Shown here in pieces: positions 16,398 to 24,470 of a DNA stretch of 64,000 bases. The notes below the pieces were generated by a model, which saw only the letters and a list, made by a program, of their open reading frames with translations, was not told the DNA's origin and did no database searches. The position numbers were made by a program, and so were the translations under genes. Location: the NCBI RefSeq assembly GCF_026125825.1, contig NZ_JAHCKK010000009.1, positions 1-64,000 on the forward strand, in the 5' to 3' direction. Positions within the stretch are counted from its first letter, which is position 1, and each line of letters starts with the position of its first letter. This stretch comes from Hydrogenophaga sp. (GTDB taxonomy: Bacteria; Pseudomonadota; Gammaproteobacteria; Burkholderiales; Burkholderiaceae_C).

Positions 16398-17120
16398 TCA
16401 GATCTTTCGCAGCCCGATGGCGTTTTCGAGCAGTTGCGCGTGTTCCTGGCGCAGGGTGTCGGTGCGGCCCGCGTACACCACCTGGCCTGACTCGAGCACG
16501 ACGACGTGCTCACAGAAAGAGAGCACGACGTCCACGTATTGCTCCACCAGCACGCAACCCACGCCGAGCTCCGAGGCCATGCGCGTGATGGACTCCATCA
16601 CCTCCTGGCGCACCTTGGGCGCGAGGCCTTCCAGCGGCTCGTCCAGCAGCAGAATGCCGGGCCGCGTCACCACCGCGCGGGCGATGGACAGCATCTGCTG
16701 TTCGCCGCCCGAGAGCTGGGTGCCCCCGTTGCGCCGGCGCTCCTTGAGGCGCGGAAACAGCGTGTAGGCCACCTCCAGCGCATCGCTGCTCTTGCCGCCC
16801 CGGATGGCCGAGAGGATGTTCTCCTCCACCGTCAGCGAGGCGAAGATGTCACGGCCCTGGGGCACATAGCCCAGGCCGGCGCGGGCCCGCTGGTACGACG
16901 GCATGCCGCGCACGGACACCCCGTCGAGCAGGATGTCGCCGCCTTGCAGCTCCGACAGGCCGACCGCAGCGGCCAGCGTGGTTGTCTTGCCGGCGCCGTT
17001 GCGGCCCAGCACCCCCCAGCGCTCGCCGCGCTGGACTGTGAAGGACACGCCACTGACGGCGCGGGTCTGGCCATAACCCGCGCTCACCTGGCGGTATTCG
17101 ATGCTTCGTGCGACGTTCAT
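16398..17120 (-). CDS. livF: Branched-chain-type ABC transporter ATPase LivF
   Basis: A 240-residue ATPase with Walker [10 protein letters not shown] (Arg replaces the more usual Pro), signature LSGGEQQML, Walker [14 protein letters not shown] and VLVEQYVD. The ATG is taken at 17120, where it shares a base with the livG stop (TGATG); a GTG one codon earlier is less likely. Second LivF in the window and clearly different in sequence from the one at 1.7 kb, so the two transport systems are not recent copies. Confidence 0.94.
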   Translation of the reverse strand: MNVARSIEYRQVSAGYGQTRAVSGVSFTVQRGERWGVLGRNGAGKTTTLAAAVGLSELQGGDILLDGVSVRGMPSYQRARAGLGYVPQGRDIFASLTVEENILSAIRGGKSSDALEVAYTLFPRLKERRRNGGTQLSGGEQQMLSIARAVVTRPGILLLDEPLEGLAPKVRQEVMESITRMASELGVGCVLVEQYVDVVLSFCEHVVVLESGQVVYAGRTDTLRQEHAQLLENAIGLRKI

Positions 17121-17848
17121 CACGCGTCTCCCCGTCCGAAATAGATGCGTTGAACGTGCTCGTCGCGAGCGATCGCCTCGGGCTGGCCGTCCATGACGAC
17201 GGCACCACCCGAGAGCACGATGATGCGGCGCGCCCAGCTGAAGACCAGGTCCATGTCGTGCTCGATCAGCATCACCGTGAGGTCGCTGGGCAGCTCGTTG
17301 ACCGCCTTGAGCACCATCCGGCTCTCGCCGTGCGGGATGCCCGCGGCCGGCTCGTCCAGCAACAGGAGGCGAGGCTCCATGGTCAGCGCCAGCGAGAGCT
17401 CCACCAGGCGTCGCTCGCCCAGCGCCAGCGAATCGACCATCTTGTGCGCCAGATGCCCCACCTGCAACTTGGCCAGGCCGGCACCCACCTCGGCGTCGAT
17501 GGTGTCGCGCGAGACCTTGCGCCCCTGGTGGCGGTGCAGGGCGGCCACGCGCACGTTCTCCTCCACCGTCATGCCGAGAAAGAGCCGGCTGATCTGGAAG
17601 GTGCGCACCAGCCCTTTGCGCGCACGCTCGGAGGTGGTGAGCGCGGCCATGTCCTCGCCTTCGAAGCGCACCGTCCCCGAAGAGTGGCGCAGCGAGCCCG
17701 CGATGATGTTGACCAGCGTGGTTTTTCCTGCGCCGTTGGGGCCGATGAGCGCAACGCGCTCGCCCGCCTCCAGCGAGAAGCTCACGTCGCGAGTGACGTG
17801 CAGCGGCCCAAAGCGCATGTTGACCGAGTCGAGTTTGAGTCGCGTCAT
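17120..17848 (-). CDS. livG: Branched-chain-type ABC transporter ATPase LivG
   Basis: A 242-residue ATPase with Walker A GPNGAGKTTLVNIIAG, LALGERRLVELSLAL as signature region, Walker B LLLLDEPAAGIPHGE and LIEHDMDLVFSWA. The start overlaps the livM stop by 4 bp (ATGA) and the end overlaps livF by one base, so the four membrane and ATPase genes are tightly coupled. It is a free-standing LivG here, unlike the fused form in the first operon. Confidence 0.95.
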   Translation of the reverse strand: MTRLKLDSVNMRFGPLHVTRDVSFSLEAGERVALIGPNGAGKTTLVNIIAGSLRHSSGTVRFEGEDMAALTTSERARKGLVRTFQISRLFLGMTVEENVRVAALHRHQGRKVSRDTIDAEVGAGLAKLQVGHLAHKMVDSLALGERRLVELSLALTMEPRLLLLDEPAAGIPHGESRMVLKAVNELPSDLTVMLIEHDMDLVFSWARRIIVLSGGAVVMDGQPEAIARDEHVQRIYFGRGDA

Positions 17849-18813
17849 GCCGACTTCCTCCAGCGATCGGTCAGGCTGATGAGCCCGCCAGGCATCGCGG
17901 TCATCACAATCAGCAGCAGCGCGCCGACCACGAAGAGCCAGTGGTGCGGATTGAAATTGGACGCGGCGTGCTGAATGCCCAGGAACACCGCGGCACCGAT
18001 GATGGCCCCATACAGGCGCCTGGAGCCCCCCAGCACGACCATGATCAGCACGTTGATGGAGACCATGAAGCCCAGGCTGTCGAGCGACACCACGGCAGCG
18101 GTCTGCGCGTTGATGGCGCCCGCGATGCCGGCCACCGCACCCGAGATGCAATACACCTTCATCAGATGGCGCCGCACGTTGCCGCCCAGCGACTCGATGC
18201 GCCCCGGGTCGGCCTTGATCGCGCGGGCGACGAGGCCGAAATCCGAGCGCACCACGCGCTCCATGGCGACATAGACCAGCACCAGCACCACGGCCGCGTA
18301 CCAGTAGCCGGTGTGGCCGAACATGTCGAACTCGAACAGCCCCAGCACCGGCTTGATCGCGTAGCCGGTGAACCCATCGTCGCCACCTGTGAGCCAGTGG
18401 GCCTTGTTGGCCACCTCCAGGAACACCTGCGCCACGGCGATGGTCAGCATGGCCAGCGTCAGCCGCGTGGTGGTGATGAACAGCCAGGACGTCACCCAGG
18501 CGGTGAGCGTGCCCACCAGCGCGCCGATCAGCAGACCCAGCAAGGGATCGTTGAGCTCGCGCGCGGCCAGGATGGCGACCGCATAGGACGCCACGCCGTA
18601 CAGCGTGGCGTGCCCCATGGACGCGATGCCCGCCTGGCCGTAGATGAAGGAATAGGACAGCGCCAGGATGGCGTAGACCAGCACGGTCGTCAGGAACGCC
18701 AGGCTGTTCTGGAAGGCCAGGTAGCCCAGGACCAGCGCAAGCACGAGGAACACCTCGAAGCGCAGCACACGTTGTAAAGACATGGTTCGAAAGCGCGCGT
18801 GGGAGCGCGTCAT
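17845..18813 (-). CDS. livM: Branched-chain-type ABC transporter permease LivM
   Basis: A 322-residue permease with about eight to nine hydrophobic helices and the LivM motif YGQAGIASMGHATLYGVASY. The ATG at 18813 overlaps the livH stop by 4 bp (ATGA); a second ATG at 18783 (MSLQRV) would remove ten charged N-terminal residues and is possible. Partner of livH in the inner membrane. Confidence 0.93.
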   Translation of the reverse strand: MTRSHARFRTMSLQRVLRFEVFLVLALVLGYLAFQNSLAFLTTVLVYAILALSYSFIYGQAGIASMGHATLYGVASYAVAILAARELNDPLLGLLIGALVGTLTAWVTSWLFITTTRLTLAMLTIAVAQVFLEVANKAHWLTGGDDGFTGYAIKPVLGLFEFDMFGHTGYWYAAVVLVLVYVAMERVVRSDFGLVARAIKADPGRIESLGGNVRRHLMKVYCISGAVAGIAGAINAQTAAVVSLDSLGFMVSINVLIMVVLGGSRRLYGAIIGAAVFLGIQHAASNFNPHHWLFVVGALLLIVMTAMPGGLISLTDRWRKSA

Positions 18814-19667
18814 TTGCTCAGGATTCCGTCGGGACGGAACTTGAGCATCAGGAACATGAGGCCGAAGAAGACCAGCGAGGAGTACTCGGGATAGAAGTAC
18901 TTGGCAGCGGTGGAGACCACGCCCAGCAGCAAGGAGGCGACGAAGGCGCTCGCCAGACTGCCGTGGCCAGAGACAGCCACCACCGCCAGCATCAGCACCA
19001 GGTAGCGGCTCGGGTACGTGGGCTCCAGCGGAAGCAGCTCTGCGCCCACCACGCCACCCAGGCCCGCCAGCGCTGCGCCGATGGCGAAGGCCGACACGTA
19101 GACCAGCTGCGTGTTGATGCCCACGGTCTCGGAGATGCCGGGGTTGTCCACCGCCGCGCGCACCAGCACGCCATACCGCGAGCGGTCGATCGTGAGGTAG
19201 AGCAGGACCAGGGTGGCAAAGCCCACGACGATGACCATCAGCCGGTGCGCCGGAAACTGCTTGCCGGCAAAGCTCACGCTGCCCGAGAGCCACTCGGGCA
19301 GGGGAACGTTGACGACCTGCGGCCCGAAGACCGCCGACGCGGCGGCCGAGGCGATGAACACGATGCCCAGTGTCATGAGCATCTGGTCCATTGGCGATCG
19401 TTTGTAGAAGCGGCGGATCAGCAGCCGCTCCACCGGGATCGCCACCAGCGCGGAGCAGGTGATGGCCAGCAGCGTGGCGACGACAAAGTTCACGCCCCAC
19501 GCGGTGACCAGGTGGGCGGTCACCAAGCCGGCGATCATCGCGAAGACACCGTGGGCCATGTTGACCACATGCATCAGGCCCAGGGTCAGCGACAACCCGA
19601 TGGTGATCATGAAGAGCACCATCGAGTACGCCACCCCATCGATCAGGATGTTGACGAGGAGGTTCAT
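18810..19667 (-). CDS. livH: Branched-chain-type ABC transporter permease LivH
   Basis: A 285-residue inner-membrane permease, normal length for LivH, with LMHVVNMAHGVFAMIAGL near residue 35 and repeated long hydrophobic helices. GAGG lies 8 bases before the ATG. It follows the receptor gene by 27 bp and overlaps livM by 4 bp. Confidence 0.94.
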   Translation of the reverse strand: MNLLVNILIDGVAYSMVLFMITIGLSLTLGLMHVVNMAHGVFAMIAGLVTAHLVTAWGVNFVVATLLAITCSALVAIPVERLLIRRFYKRSPMDQMLMTLGIVFIASAAASAVFGPQVVNVPLPEWLSGSVSFAGKQFPAHRLMVIVVGFATLVLLYLTIDRSRYGVLVRAAVDNPGISETVGINTQLVYVSAFAIGAALAGLGGVVGAELLPLEPTYPSRYLVLMLAVVAVSGHGSLASAFVASLLLGVVSTAAKYFYPEYSSLVFFGLMFLMLKFRPDGILSK

Positions 19668-19694
19668 GGGGTATGCCTCTGCGCGACCCGGTGC

Positions 19695-20843
19695 TCAGCG
19701 CACCGCTTCAAACTGGTCGATACCGCGGTTGACCAGGGCAGTGCCCATCTCGGAGACGCGGCGGATGTAGACGCGCTGCTGGATGTCGCGCGTGGCCGGG
19801 TCGATGCGCACCGGACCGCGCGGGCTCTCCCACTCGAAGCCCTTGACGGCCGCGATCGCCTTGTCGCCGTCCGACTTGCCCCCCGTGGCGCCCACCATGC
19901 GGTGGATCAGCTTCATGGCATCCCAGGCCTGCACATGCACCACGCCGATGTCGGTCTTGGGGTAGGCCGTCTCGAACGCCTTGCGGAACTCGCGGTTGGT
20001 CGGCGTTTCAAGCGTGGGGTTGTAGAAGCTGCTGGAGTAGACACCCAGCGCGGTCTTGCCCAGCGCTGGCAGCGTGGAGGTGTCGTCCACCTCGCCGCCG
20101 AGCGTCAGCAGCTTGATGCCCTGGCTTTCCAGCCCGTTGTCCTTGAACGCCTTGACCAGGCCGATCGACACCACGCCACCCGGCGTGAAGCTGAGCACCG
20201 CATCGGGCTTGGCCGACTTGATGGTCTGCATGAACGGCCCGAAGTCGAAGTTGTCCAGCGGCACGCGGATGCGGTTGGTGATCTCGCCGCCCTTGGACTT
20301 GAAACGCTCCTCGAAAGTGCGCTCGGCATCCAGCCCCGAAGCGTAGTCCGACACCAGCGTGGCGACGCGCTTGAAGCCATTCTTGGCCGCGTAGTCCGCC
20401 ATCGGCAGCGTGAGCTGGGCCTGGGTGTACGACACGCGCACCAGATAAGGCGAACGCTCCGTCAGGCCCGCGCCGGCGGCGTTGAACACCACCAGCGGCA
20501 CCTTGCCCTGCGTTGCCACGCTGGCGGCGGCCACGGCGTTGGGCGTGTACATGAAACCGCCGAGCACCTGCGCGCGCTCCTTGACGATCAGCTCCTGCGC
20601 CAGCGCGCGCGCCTTGGTCGGGTTCGGGTCGGGCAGGTCGCGGTAGACAAAGCGCAGCTTCTCGCCAGCCACCGTGTCACCGTGCAGCTTGGTGTAGAGG
20701 TCGATCGATTCTTTCCAGGCACGGCCGGTGCTGGCGAACTGGCCCGTCATGGGCGCGATGACGCCGACGACCACGTCGGCATGGGCCACGGCAGCCACCC
20801 AGAGGCTGGCGGCGGCAATGGAACCCCGAAGGAACGGATGCAT
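19695..20843 (-). CDS. Periplasmic ABC receptor (LivJ/peripl_BP_6 type)
   Basis: A 382-residue receptor with a signal peptide from MHPFLRGSIAAAS to AVAHA, followed by VVVGVIAPMTGQFASTGRAWKESIDLY and later LVSDYASGLDAERTFEERF, the pattern of receptors that in this bacterial group often bind aromatic acids. GGAG lies 7 bases before the ATG at 20843, which is why longer in-frame starts are rejected. First gene of the operon livJHMGF-Rieske-porin; a promoter with a palindrome between its two boxes lies 45-72 bp upstream. Confidence 0.93.
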   Translation of the reverse strand: MHPFLRGSIAAASLWVAAVAHADVVVGVIAPMTGQFASTGRAWKESIDLYTKLHGDTVAGEKLRFVYRDLPDPNPTKARALAQELIVKERAQVLGGFMYTPNAVAAASVATQGKVPLVVFNAAGAGLTERSPYLVRVSYTQAQLTLPMADYAAKNGFKRVATLVSDYASGLDAERTFEERFKSKGGEITNRIRVPLDNFDFGPFMQTIKSAKPDAVLSFTPGGVVSIGLVKAFKDNGLESQGIKLLTLGGEVDDTSTLPALGKTALGVYSSSFYNPTLETPTNREFRKAFETAYPKTDIGVVHVQAWDAMKLIHRMVGATGGKSDGDKAIAAVKGFEWESPRGPVRIDPATRDIQQRVYIRRVSEMGTALVNRGIDQFEAVR

Positions 20844-20887
20844 CAGGTGTCTCCTTGTATGTAGGAATGAAACGTGGGACGGGACGC

Positions 20888-20915
20888 ATTGTAAAAGATC
20901 ATGTTCTTTTGACAA
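20888..20915 (-). promoter_or_regulatory. Promoter of the liv-Rieske operon with embedded palindrome
   Basis: On the minus strand TTGTCA (20915-20910) and TACAAT (20893-20888) are separated by 16 bp, a good sigma-70 arrangement. The spacer is filled by the palindrome AAAAGAACATGATCTTTT (20893-20910; eight of nine pairs match). A palindrome placed between the minus-35 and minus-10 boxes is the classic position for repression by a TetR- or GntR-type dimer. Binder unknown. Confidence 0.7.
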
Positions 20916-20967
20916 CCGTCAAAGACCCCGTATTTTCCCTAGGTTATGCGCGCCTCGAAGGGTGTAT

Positions 20968-20985
20968 AAAAGAACATGTTTGTTT
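20968..20985 (+). promoter_or_regulatory. Second copy of the AAAAGAACATG palindrome, at the reductase promoter
   Basis: AAAAGAACATGTTTGTTT shares its first 11 bases with the copy at 20893-20910 (which is inverted) and is palindromic at seven of nine pairs. It overlaps TATAAA (20965-20970), a likely minus-10 box of the reductase gene, and ends 9 bp before its ATG. Together the two copies give the consensus AAAAGAACATGTTCTTTT. Confidence 0.65.
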
Positions 20986-20994
20986 AATAAGACC

Positions 20995-21963
20995 ATGACC
21001 GCACCCATTCAAGCCCGCGTGGCCCAGCGACGCTGGGCCACTCCCTCCGTTCTCGAGCTCGTGCTGGATGCCGGCGAGACCGCCCTGCCCGAAGCCGCGC
21101 CCGGCGCGCACATCGACGTGACCCTGGGTGACGGCACCGTGCGCCAGTACTCACTGGTCGATCCCGCCCCCGAGGGCGGCCACCGCTACCGCATCGGCGT
21201 CAAAGTGCTCCCCGATGGCCGTGGCGGATCGCGCCGCCTGGCCGAGGAGCTGGCCCTGGACAGCCCGGTGCGGCTGGGCGGGCCGCGCAACCTGTTCGCG
21301 CTGGACAGCCCGGGCTCACGGCCCATCGTGCTGGTGGCCGGCGGCATCGGCATCACACCGATCCACGCCATGGCCACGCGCCTGCGGCGCACGCCCGGCG
21401 CGCAGTGGACCCTGCACTACACCTTCTCCCGCCGTGAAGAGGCCTACTTTCCCTCGCCCTGGCTGCTCGACGACGCGCGCGTCTGCCTCTACGAATCGCT
21501 GGCCGAAGGTCAGGGCCGGCGCCTGGACCTGGCCGCCCTGGTGCAGGCCGCCGAAGCGAGCGGCGGGGCCGACATCTATTGCTGCGGCCCCACCGCGCTC
21601 ATGGACGCGCTCGCGCGCCTGTGCGAAGGGCGCCCGAGCCTGCGCTGCGTGCAGGAGTCGTTCGAAGCCCCCGACCTGAGCCCTGACGGCAGCGAAACCG
21701 CGTTCGACGTTCAACTCTCGCGCAGCGGCCGCACCCTGCGCGTGGCGGCCGACCGCAGCATCCTGGAGACCTTGCGCGAAGCCGGCGTGGACGTGCCCTT
21801 CTCCTGCGAGCAGGGCATCTGCGGGGCCTGCGAGACGCGCGTGCTCGCCGGCACGCCGGTGCACCGCGACGCCATCCTCTCGCCCGGCGAACAGGCCGCG
21901 GGCCGGAGCATGATGATCTGCTGCTCGCGCGCAGCCACCCCCTCGCTCACGCTGGACCTCTGA
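20995..21963 (+). CDS. Phthalate-dioxygenase-reductase-type oxidoreductase (FMN, NAD(P)H, 2Fe-2S)
   Basis: A 322-residue class IA reductase (VanB/PdR family). Domain order: flavin domain with RQYSLVDPAP (residues about 44-53), nucleotide domain with VLVAGGIGITPIHAMA and IYCCGPTALMDAL, and a C-terminal plant-type 2Fe-2S ferredoxin domain with CEQGICGAC plus a distal Cys (MMICCSRA). It passes electrons from NAD(P)H to a Rieske oxygenase; the only oxygenase nearby is the one at 15155-16378, transcribed divergently, and shared operator-like sites suggest co-control. Ribosome site is weak (AAGA). Confidence 0.93.
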   Translation: MTAPIQARVAQRRWATPSVLELVLDAGETALPEAAPGAHIDVTLGDGTVRQYSLVDPAPEGGHRYRIGVKVLPDGRGGSRRLAEELALDSPVRLGGPRNLFALDSPGSRPIVLVAGGIGITPIHAMATRLRRTPGAQWTLHYTFSRREEAYFPSPWLLDDARVCLYESLAEGQGRRLDLAALVQAAEASGGADIYCCGPTALMDALARLCEGRPSLRCVQESFEAPDLSPDGSETAFDVQLSRSGRTLRVAADRSILETLREAGVDVPFSCEQGICGACETRVLAGTPVHRDAILSPGEQAAGRSMMICCSRAATPSLTLDL

Positions 21964-21964
21964 C

Positions 21965-22867
21965 ATGACCGGCGCCGCCAGCGGCCTGGCCGCCGTGCTG
22001 CTGTGGGGCATGGCCCCGGTGGCACTCAAGTCCCTCGTCGGCCCGCTCTCCGGTGCCACGGTCTCCACCGCCATCTATGCGCTGGCCGCCGGCCTCACCT
22101 TGCCCTGGCTGCTGCGCGCCTGGCGCCAGGGCGGCGTGCACGCGCTGACCTGGCTGCGCGTGATCGCCATCGGCGTGATGCTCACCTCCGCCTTCAACCT
22201 GCTGGTCTCGCTGGCAGCCACCGGCGTGCGAGGCACCACCATCGGCGCGGTCGTCGCGCTCGAACCGCTCATGGTCGCGCTGTTCGCCGCCGCGTTGACG
22301 CGCCGCTGGCCCGCCCGCGCCACCGTGGCCGCCCTGCTGCTGTCGCTGGCCGGCGTGTGGCTGCTGATCGCACCGGCCGGTGCCGTGGGCGCCAGCGGGC
22401 GCGATGCCCCGTGGGCGGTGGCGCTCGTGGTGCTGGGCGCGGCGCTGTGGAGCGCCGCCGTGGTGCTGGCCTCCCGGCTGGGCACGCCCTGGCCCCCTCT
22501 GCAAACCTCGATGGTGATGATCTGCGCCGGCTCGCTGCCCTTCCTGCTCGCCGCCCCCTGGGTGCTGTCGGGCGCGCACGCGGCCTGGTCGCCGGGCGCG
22601 ATCGGCGGCGTGCTGTTCATGGCCGTGGGCGTGACCGTGCTGGCCAACGTGCTGTGGCTGCACGCCCTGCGGGCCATGGGCGCGGTCTCCACGAGCCTGC
22701 TCATCAACCTGGTGCCACTGACCACCGTGAGCCTTTCGGTGATCTGGCTGGGCGAGCCATGGACCACGCGCCAGCTGGCCGGCACGGTGCTCGTCCTGTC
22801 GGCCCTTCTCCTCAACCCCCTGCTGCAGGCCCTGAGCCGGCACCGCACAAAACCCCTGCTGCCATGA
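21965..22867 (+). CDS. EamA/DMT-family inner-membrane transporter
   Basis: A 300-residue protein with ten hydrophobic helices in two EamA repeats; each repeat starts with the typical small-residue helix (GLAAVLLWGMAPVALK and AVALVVLGAALWSAAVVLA). DMT transporters mostly export amino acids, drugs or metabolites. One base separates it from the reductase stop, and its stop overlaps the hemerythrin gene by ATGA, so it is in the reductase operon; an export role for a pathway metabolite is an inference. Confidence 0.92.
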   Translation: MTGAASGLAAVLLWGMAPVALKSLVGPLSGATVSTAIYALAAGLTLPWLLRAWRQGGVHALTWLRVIAIGVMLTSAFNLLVSLAATGVRGTTIGAVVALEPLMVALFAAALTRRWPARATVAALLLSLAGVWLLIAPAGAVGASGRDAPWAVALVVLGAALWSAAVVLASRLGTPWPPLQTSMVMICAGSLPFLLAAPWVLSGAHAAWSPGAIGGVLFMAVGVTVLANVLWLHALRAMGAVSTSLLINLVPLTTVSLSVIWLGEPWTTRQLAGTVLVLSALLLNPLLQALSRHRTKPLLP

Positions 22868-23313
22868 GCACCGATCTGCACACCTTCATGGACCGCAACG
22901 AGCACCTCACCGGCGACGACCGGATGGACCGGGTGCACGAGGAATTCCACCTGTTGCTGCTGGCCCTGCGCGCCGCGCCGGCCGACCAGGCCGCCACCGC
23001 ACTGCTCGACCTCATCACCCACACGCGCGACCATTTCGCCCAGGAAGACACCTGGATGCGCGACCTCGACTACCCCATCCGCGACTGCCACATCCAGGAA
23101 CACGCCGAGGTGCTCGCCTCGCTGGTGCAAGTCCACGAACGGCTCTGCCAGAACGACCATCGCGCGCTGCCGCGCCTGATCCATGCGCTGGAAGACTGGT
23201 TTCCGGGCCACGTGCAGCACCTGGACTCCGCGCTCGCGCAGTGGATGGTGCGCCGCCAGTGGAACGCCCAGCCCATCATGCTCAGGCGCAACGCCGCGAG
23301 CCCCACGCCCTGA
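22864..23313 (+). CDS. Bacteriohemerythrin-like protein
   Basis: A 149-residue hemerythrin-domain protein. The di-iron ligands of the family are visible: HEEFH near residue 20, HTRDHFAQED, HIQEHAEVLASL and a C-terminal HVQHLDSAL. Such proteins bind O2, or act in oxygen supply, storage or sensing. Translational overlap with the transporter gene (ATGA) puts it in the operon of an oxygenase reductase, where oxygen delivery or sensing would make sense; this link is inferred. Confidence 0.9.
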   Translation: MSTDLHTFMDRNEHLTGDDRMDRVHEEFHLLLLALRAAPADQAATALLDLITHTRDHFAQEDTWMRDLDYPIRDCHIQEHAEVLASLVQVHERLCQNDHRALPRLIHALEDWFPGHVQHLDSALAQWMVRRQWNAQPIMLRRNAASPTP

Positions 23314-23340
23314 ACCCAGGCACCGGCCACAATGGCGGCC

Positions 23341-23718
23341 ATGACCGCTGATGAGCTGATCGCCCTGGCCCGGGCCCACCGCGCCGCCACCCCCTGCACC
23401 CGCTGCCAGAGCCTGGTGTGCAAGGGCTGGGAATCGGTGCCCGGTGGCTTCGACCTGTCCCGCCTGAGCCGCGTCGGCACCCTGCGCGACCCGCAGGCCG
23501 ACGACCCCACGCTCGACGAATACCACCCCGCCGGCACCGGCGCCTGGTCCGCCGACGCGCCGATCGCCCTGGGCTGGTTCCCCTACAACCGCTGCGACGT
23601 CTGGCAGTGCAGCGCCTGCGCCCGCCCCTTCCTGCGCTACACCGAGGTCGGCGGCTACTACACCGACGAGCGCATCCGCGAACTCCAGGCCCACCTGGTC
23701 GTCCAGCCACCCACCTAG
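23341..23718 (+). CDS. Conserved hypothetical protein with Cys pairs
   Basis: About 125 residues, no family recognised. Two Cys pairs, CTRCQSLVC near the N-terminus and CDVWQCSAC in the second half, look like a metal-binding (zinc-ribbon-like) arrangement. No signal peptide or membrane segment. An ATG nine bases upstream (23332) is an alternative start. It follows the hemerythrin gene by 27 bp and may be its last operon partner. The base use is normal for the region. Confidence 0.75.
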   Translation: MTADELIALARAHRAATPCTRCQSLVCKGWESVPGGFDLSRLSRVGTLRDPQADDPTLDEYHPAGTGAWSADAPIALGWFPYNRCDVWQCSACARPFLRYTEVGGYYTDERIRELQAHLVVQPPT

Positions 23719-23755
23719 GGTTAACACCCATACCCCAGGGCCGGAATCAAATCTA

Positions 23756-23785
23756 CATTTCAAATTCAAATTTGAATTTGAAATG
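23756..23785. promoter_or_regulatory. Perfect 30-bp palindrome ending on the tetR start codon
   Basis: The arms CATTTCAAATTCAAA and TTTGAATTTGAAATG are exact reverse complements with no spacer, and the last three bases are the ATG of the TetR gene. It is strikingly AT-rich against its GC-rich surroundings and contains the direct repeat TTTGAA-TTTGAA in each arm. Most likely an autoregulatory TetR operator; binding would block translation start DNA and possibly promoter clearance. Confidence 0.8.
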
Positions 23786-24454
23786 AACCCCAAGAAACCG
23801 TCCCCCACGCCCAAGGACTCGACCCGCACGAAGATCGTGATGGCCGCGCTGCGCGTCTTCGCCACGCGCGGATTCGAGGCGGCCTCGCTCAAGGAGATCA
23901 CCACCGCGAGCGAGACCAACGTGGCGGCGATCCACTACCACTTCGGCTCCAAGGAAGCGCTGATCCGCGAGGTGCTGCAGACCGTGGCCGACCCGGTGAA
24001 CCAGCTGCGCCGGGAGATGCTGGCGCAGCAGCCCGACGGCCCGGGCCGCACCCTGGAGCACGTGGTCGAAGCCCTGCTCGCCCCCCCGATCCGCCTGAGC
24101 GCCGACGCCACCGGCGACGGCCGCCTGCTCACCCGCCTGATCCTGCAGGCGCGCGCGCTGCCCAGCGAGTTCACCAACAGCGCCCTGTTCCAGCAGTACG
24201 ACAGCACCGCCCTGCTGTTCGTGCAGGCGCTGATGGACGCCGAGCCCGGCCTCACCCGGCAGCAAGCGTTCTGGCGCTACGCCTTCGCCATTGGCGCCAT
24301 GCACTACATCGTGTCCGACGCCGACGCCGCCTACCACCGCCTCAACCGCCTCTCGGGCGGCCTGTGCGACACCGACGACCCCGAGGCCATCGTGCGCGAG
24401 CTCGTCGCCTTCGTCGTCGCCGGCATGCGCGCGCGGCCCCCTTCATCCACCTAA
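23783..24454 (+). CDS. TetR-family transcriptional regulator
   Basis: A 223-residue regulator. N-terminal HTH: TKIVMAALRVFATRGFEAASLKEITTASETNVAAIHYHFGSKEALIREV (about residues 16-65), followed by a helical domain like the C-terminal domains of CerR/YbiH-type regulators. It heads a probable operon with the cyclase, Bug receptor and fumarylacetoacetase, and a perfect palindrome covers its start codon, so autoregulation and control of the downstream genes are likely. Confidence 0.92.
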   Translation: MNPKKPSPTPKDSTRTKIVMAALRVFATRGFEAASLKEITTASETNVAAIHYHFGSKEALIREVLQTVADPVNQLRREMLAQQPDGPGRTLEHVVEALLAPPIRLSADATGDGRLLTRLILQARALPSEFTNSALFQQYDSTALLFVQALMDAEPGLTRQQAFWRYAFAIGAMHYIVSDADAAYHRLNRLSGGLCDTDDPEAIVRELVAFVVAGMRARPPSST

Positions 24455-24470
24455 ACCAGGCCCCACCTTC

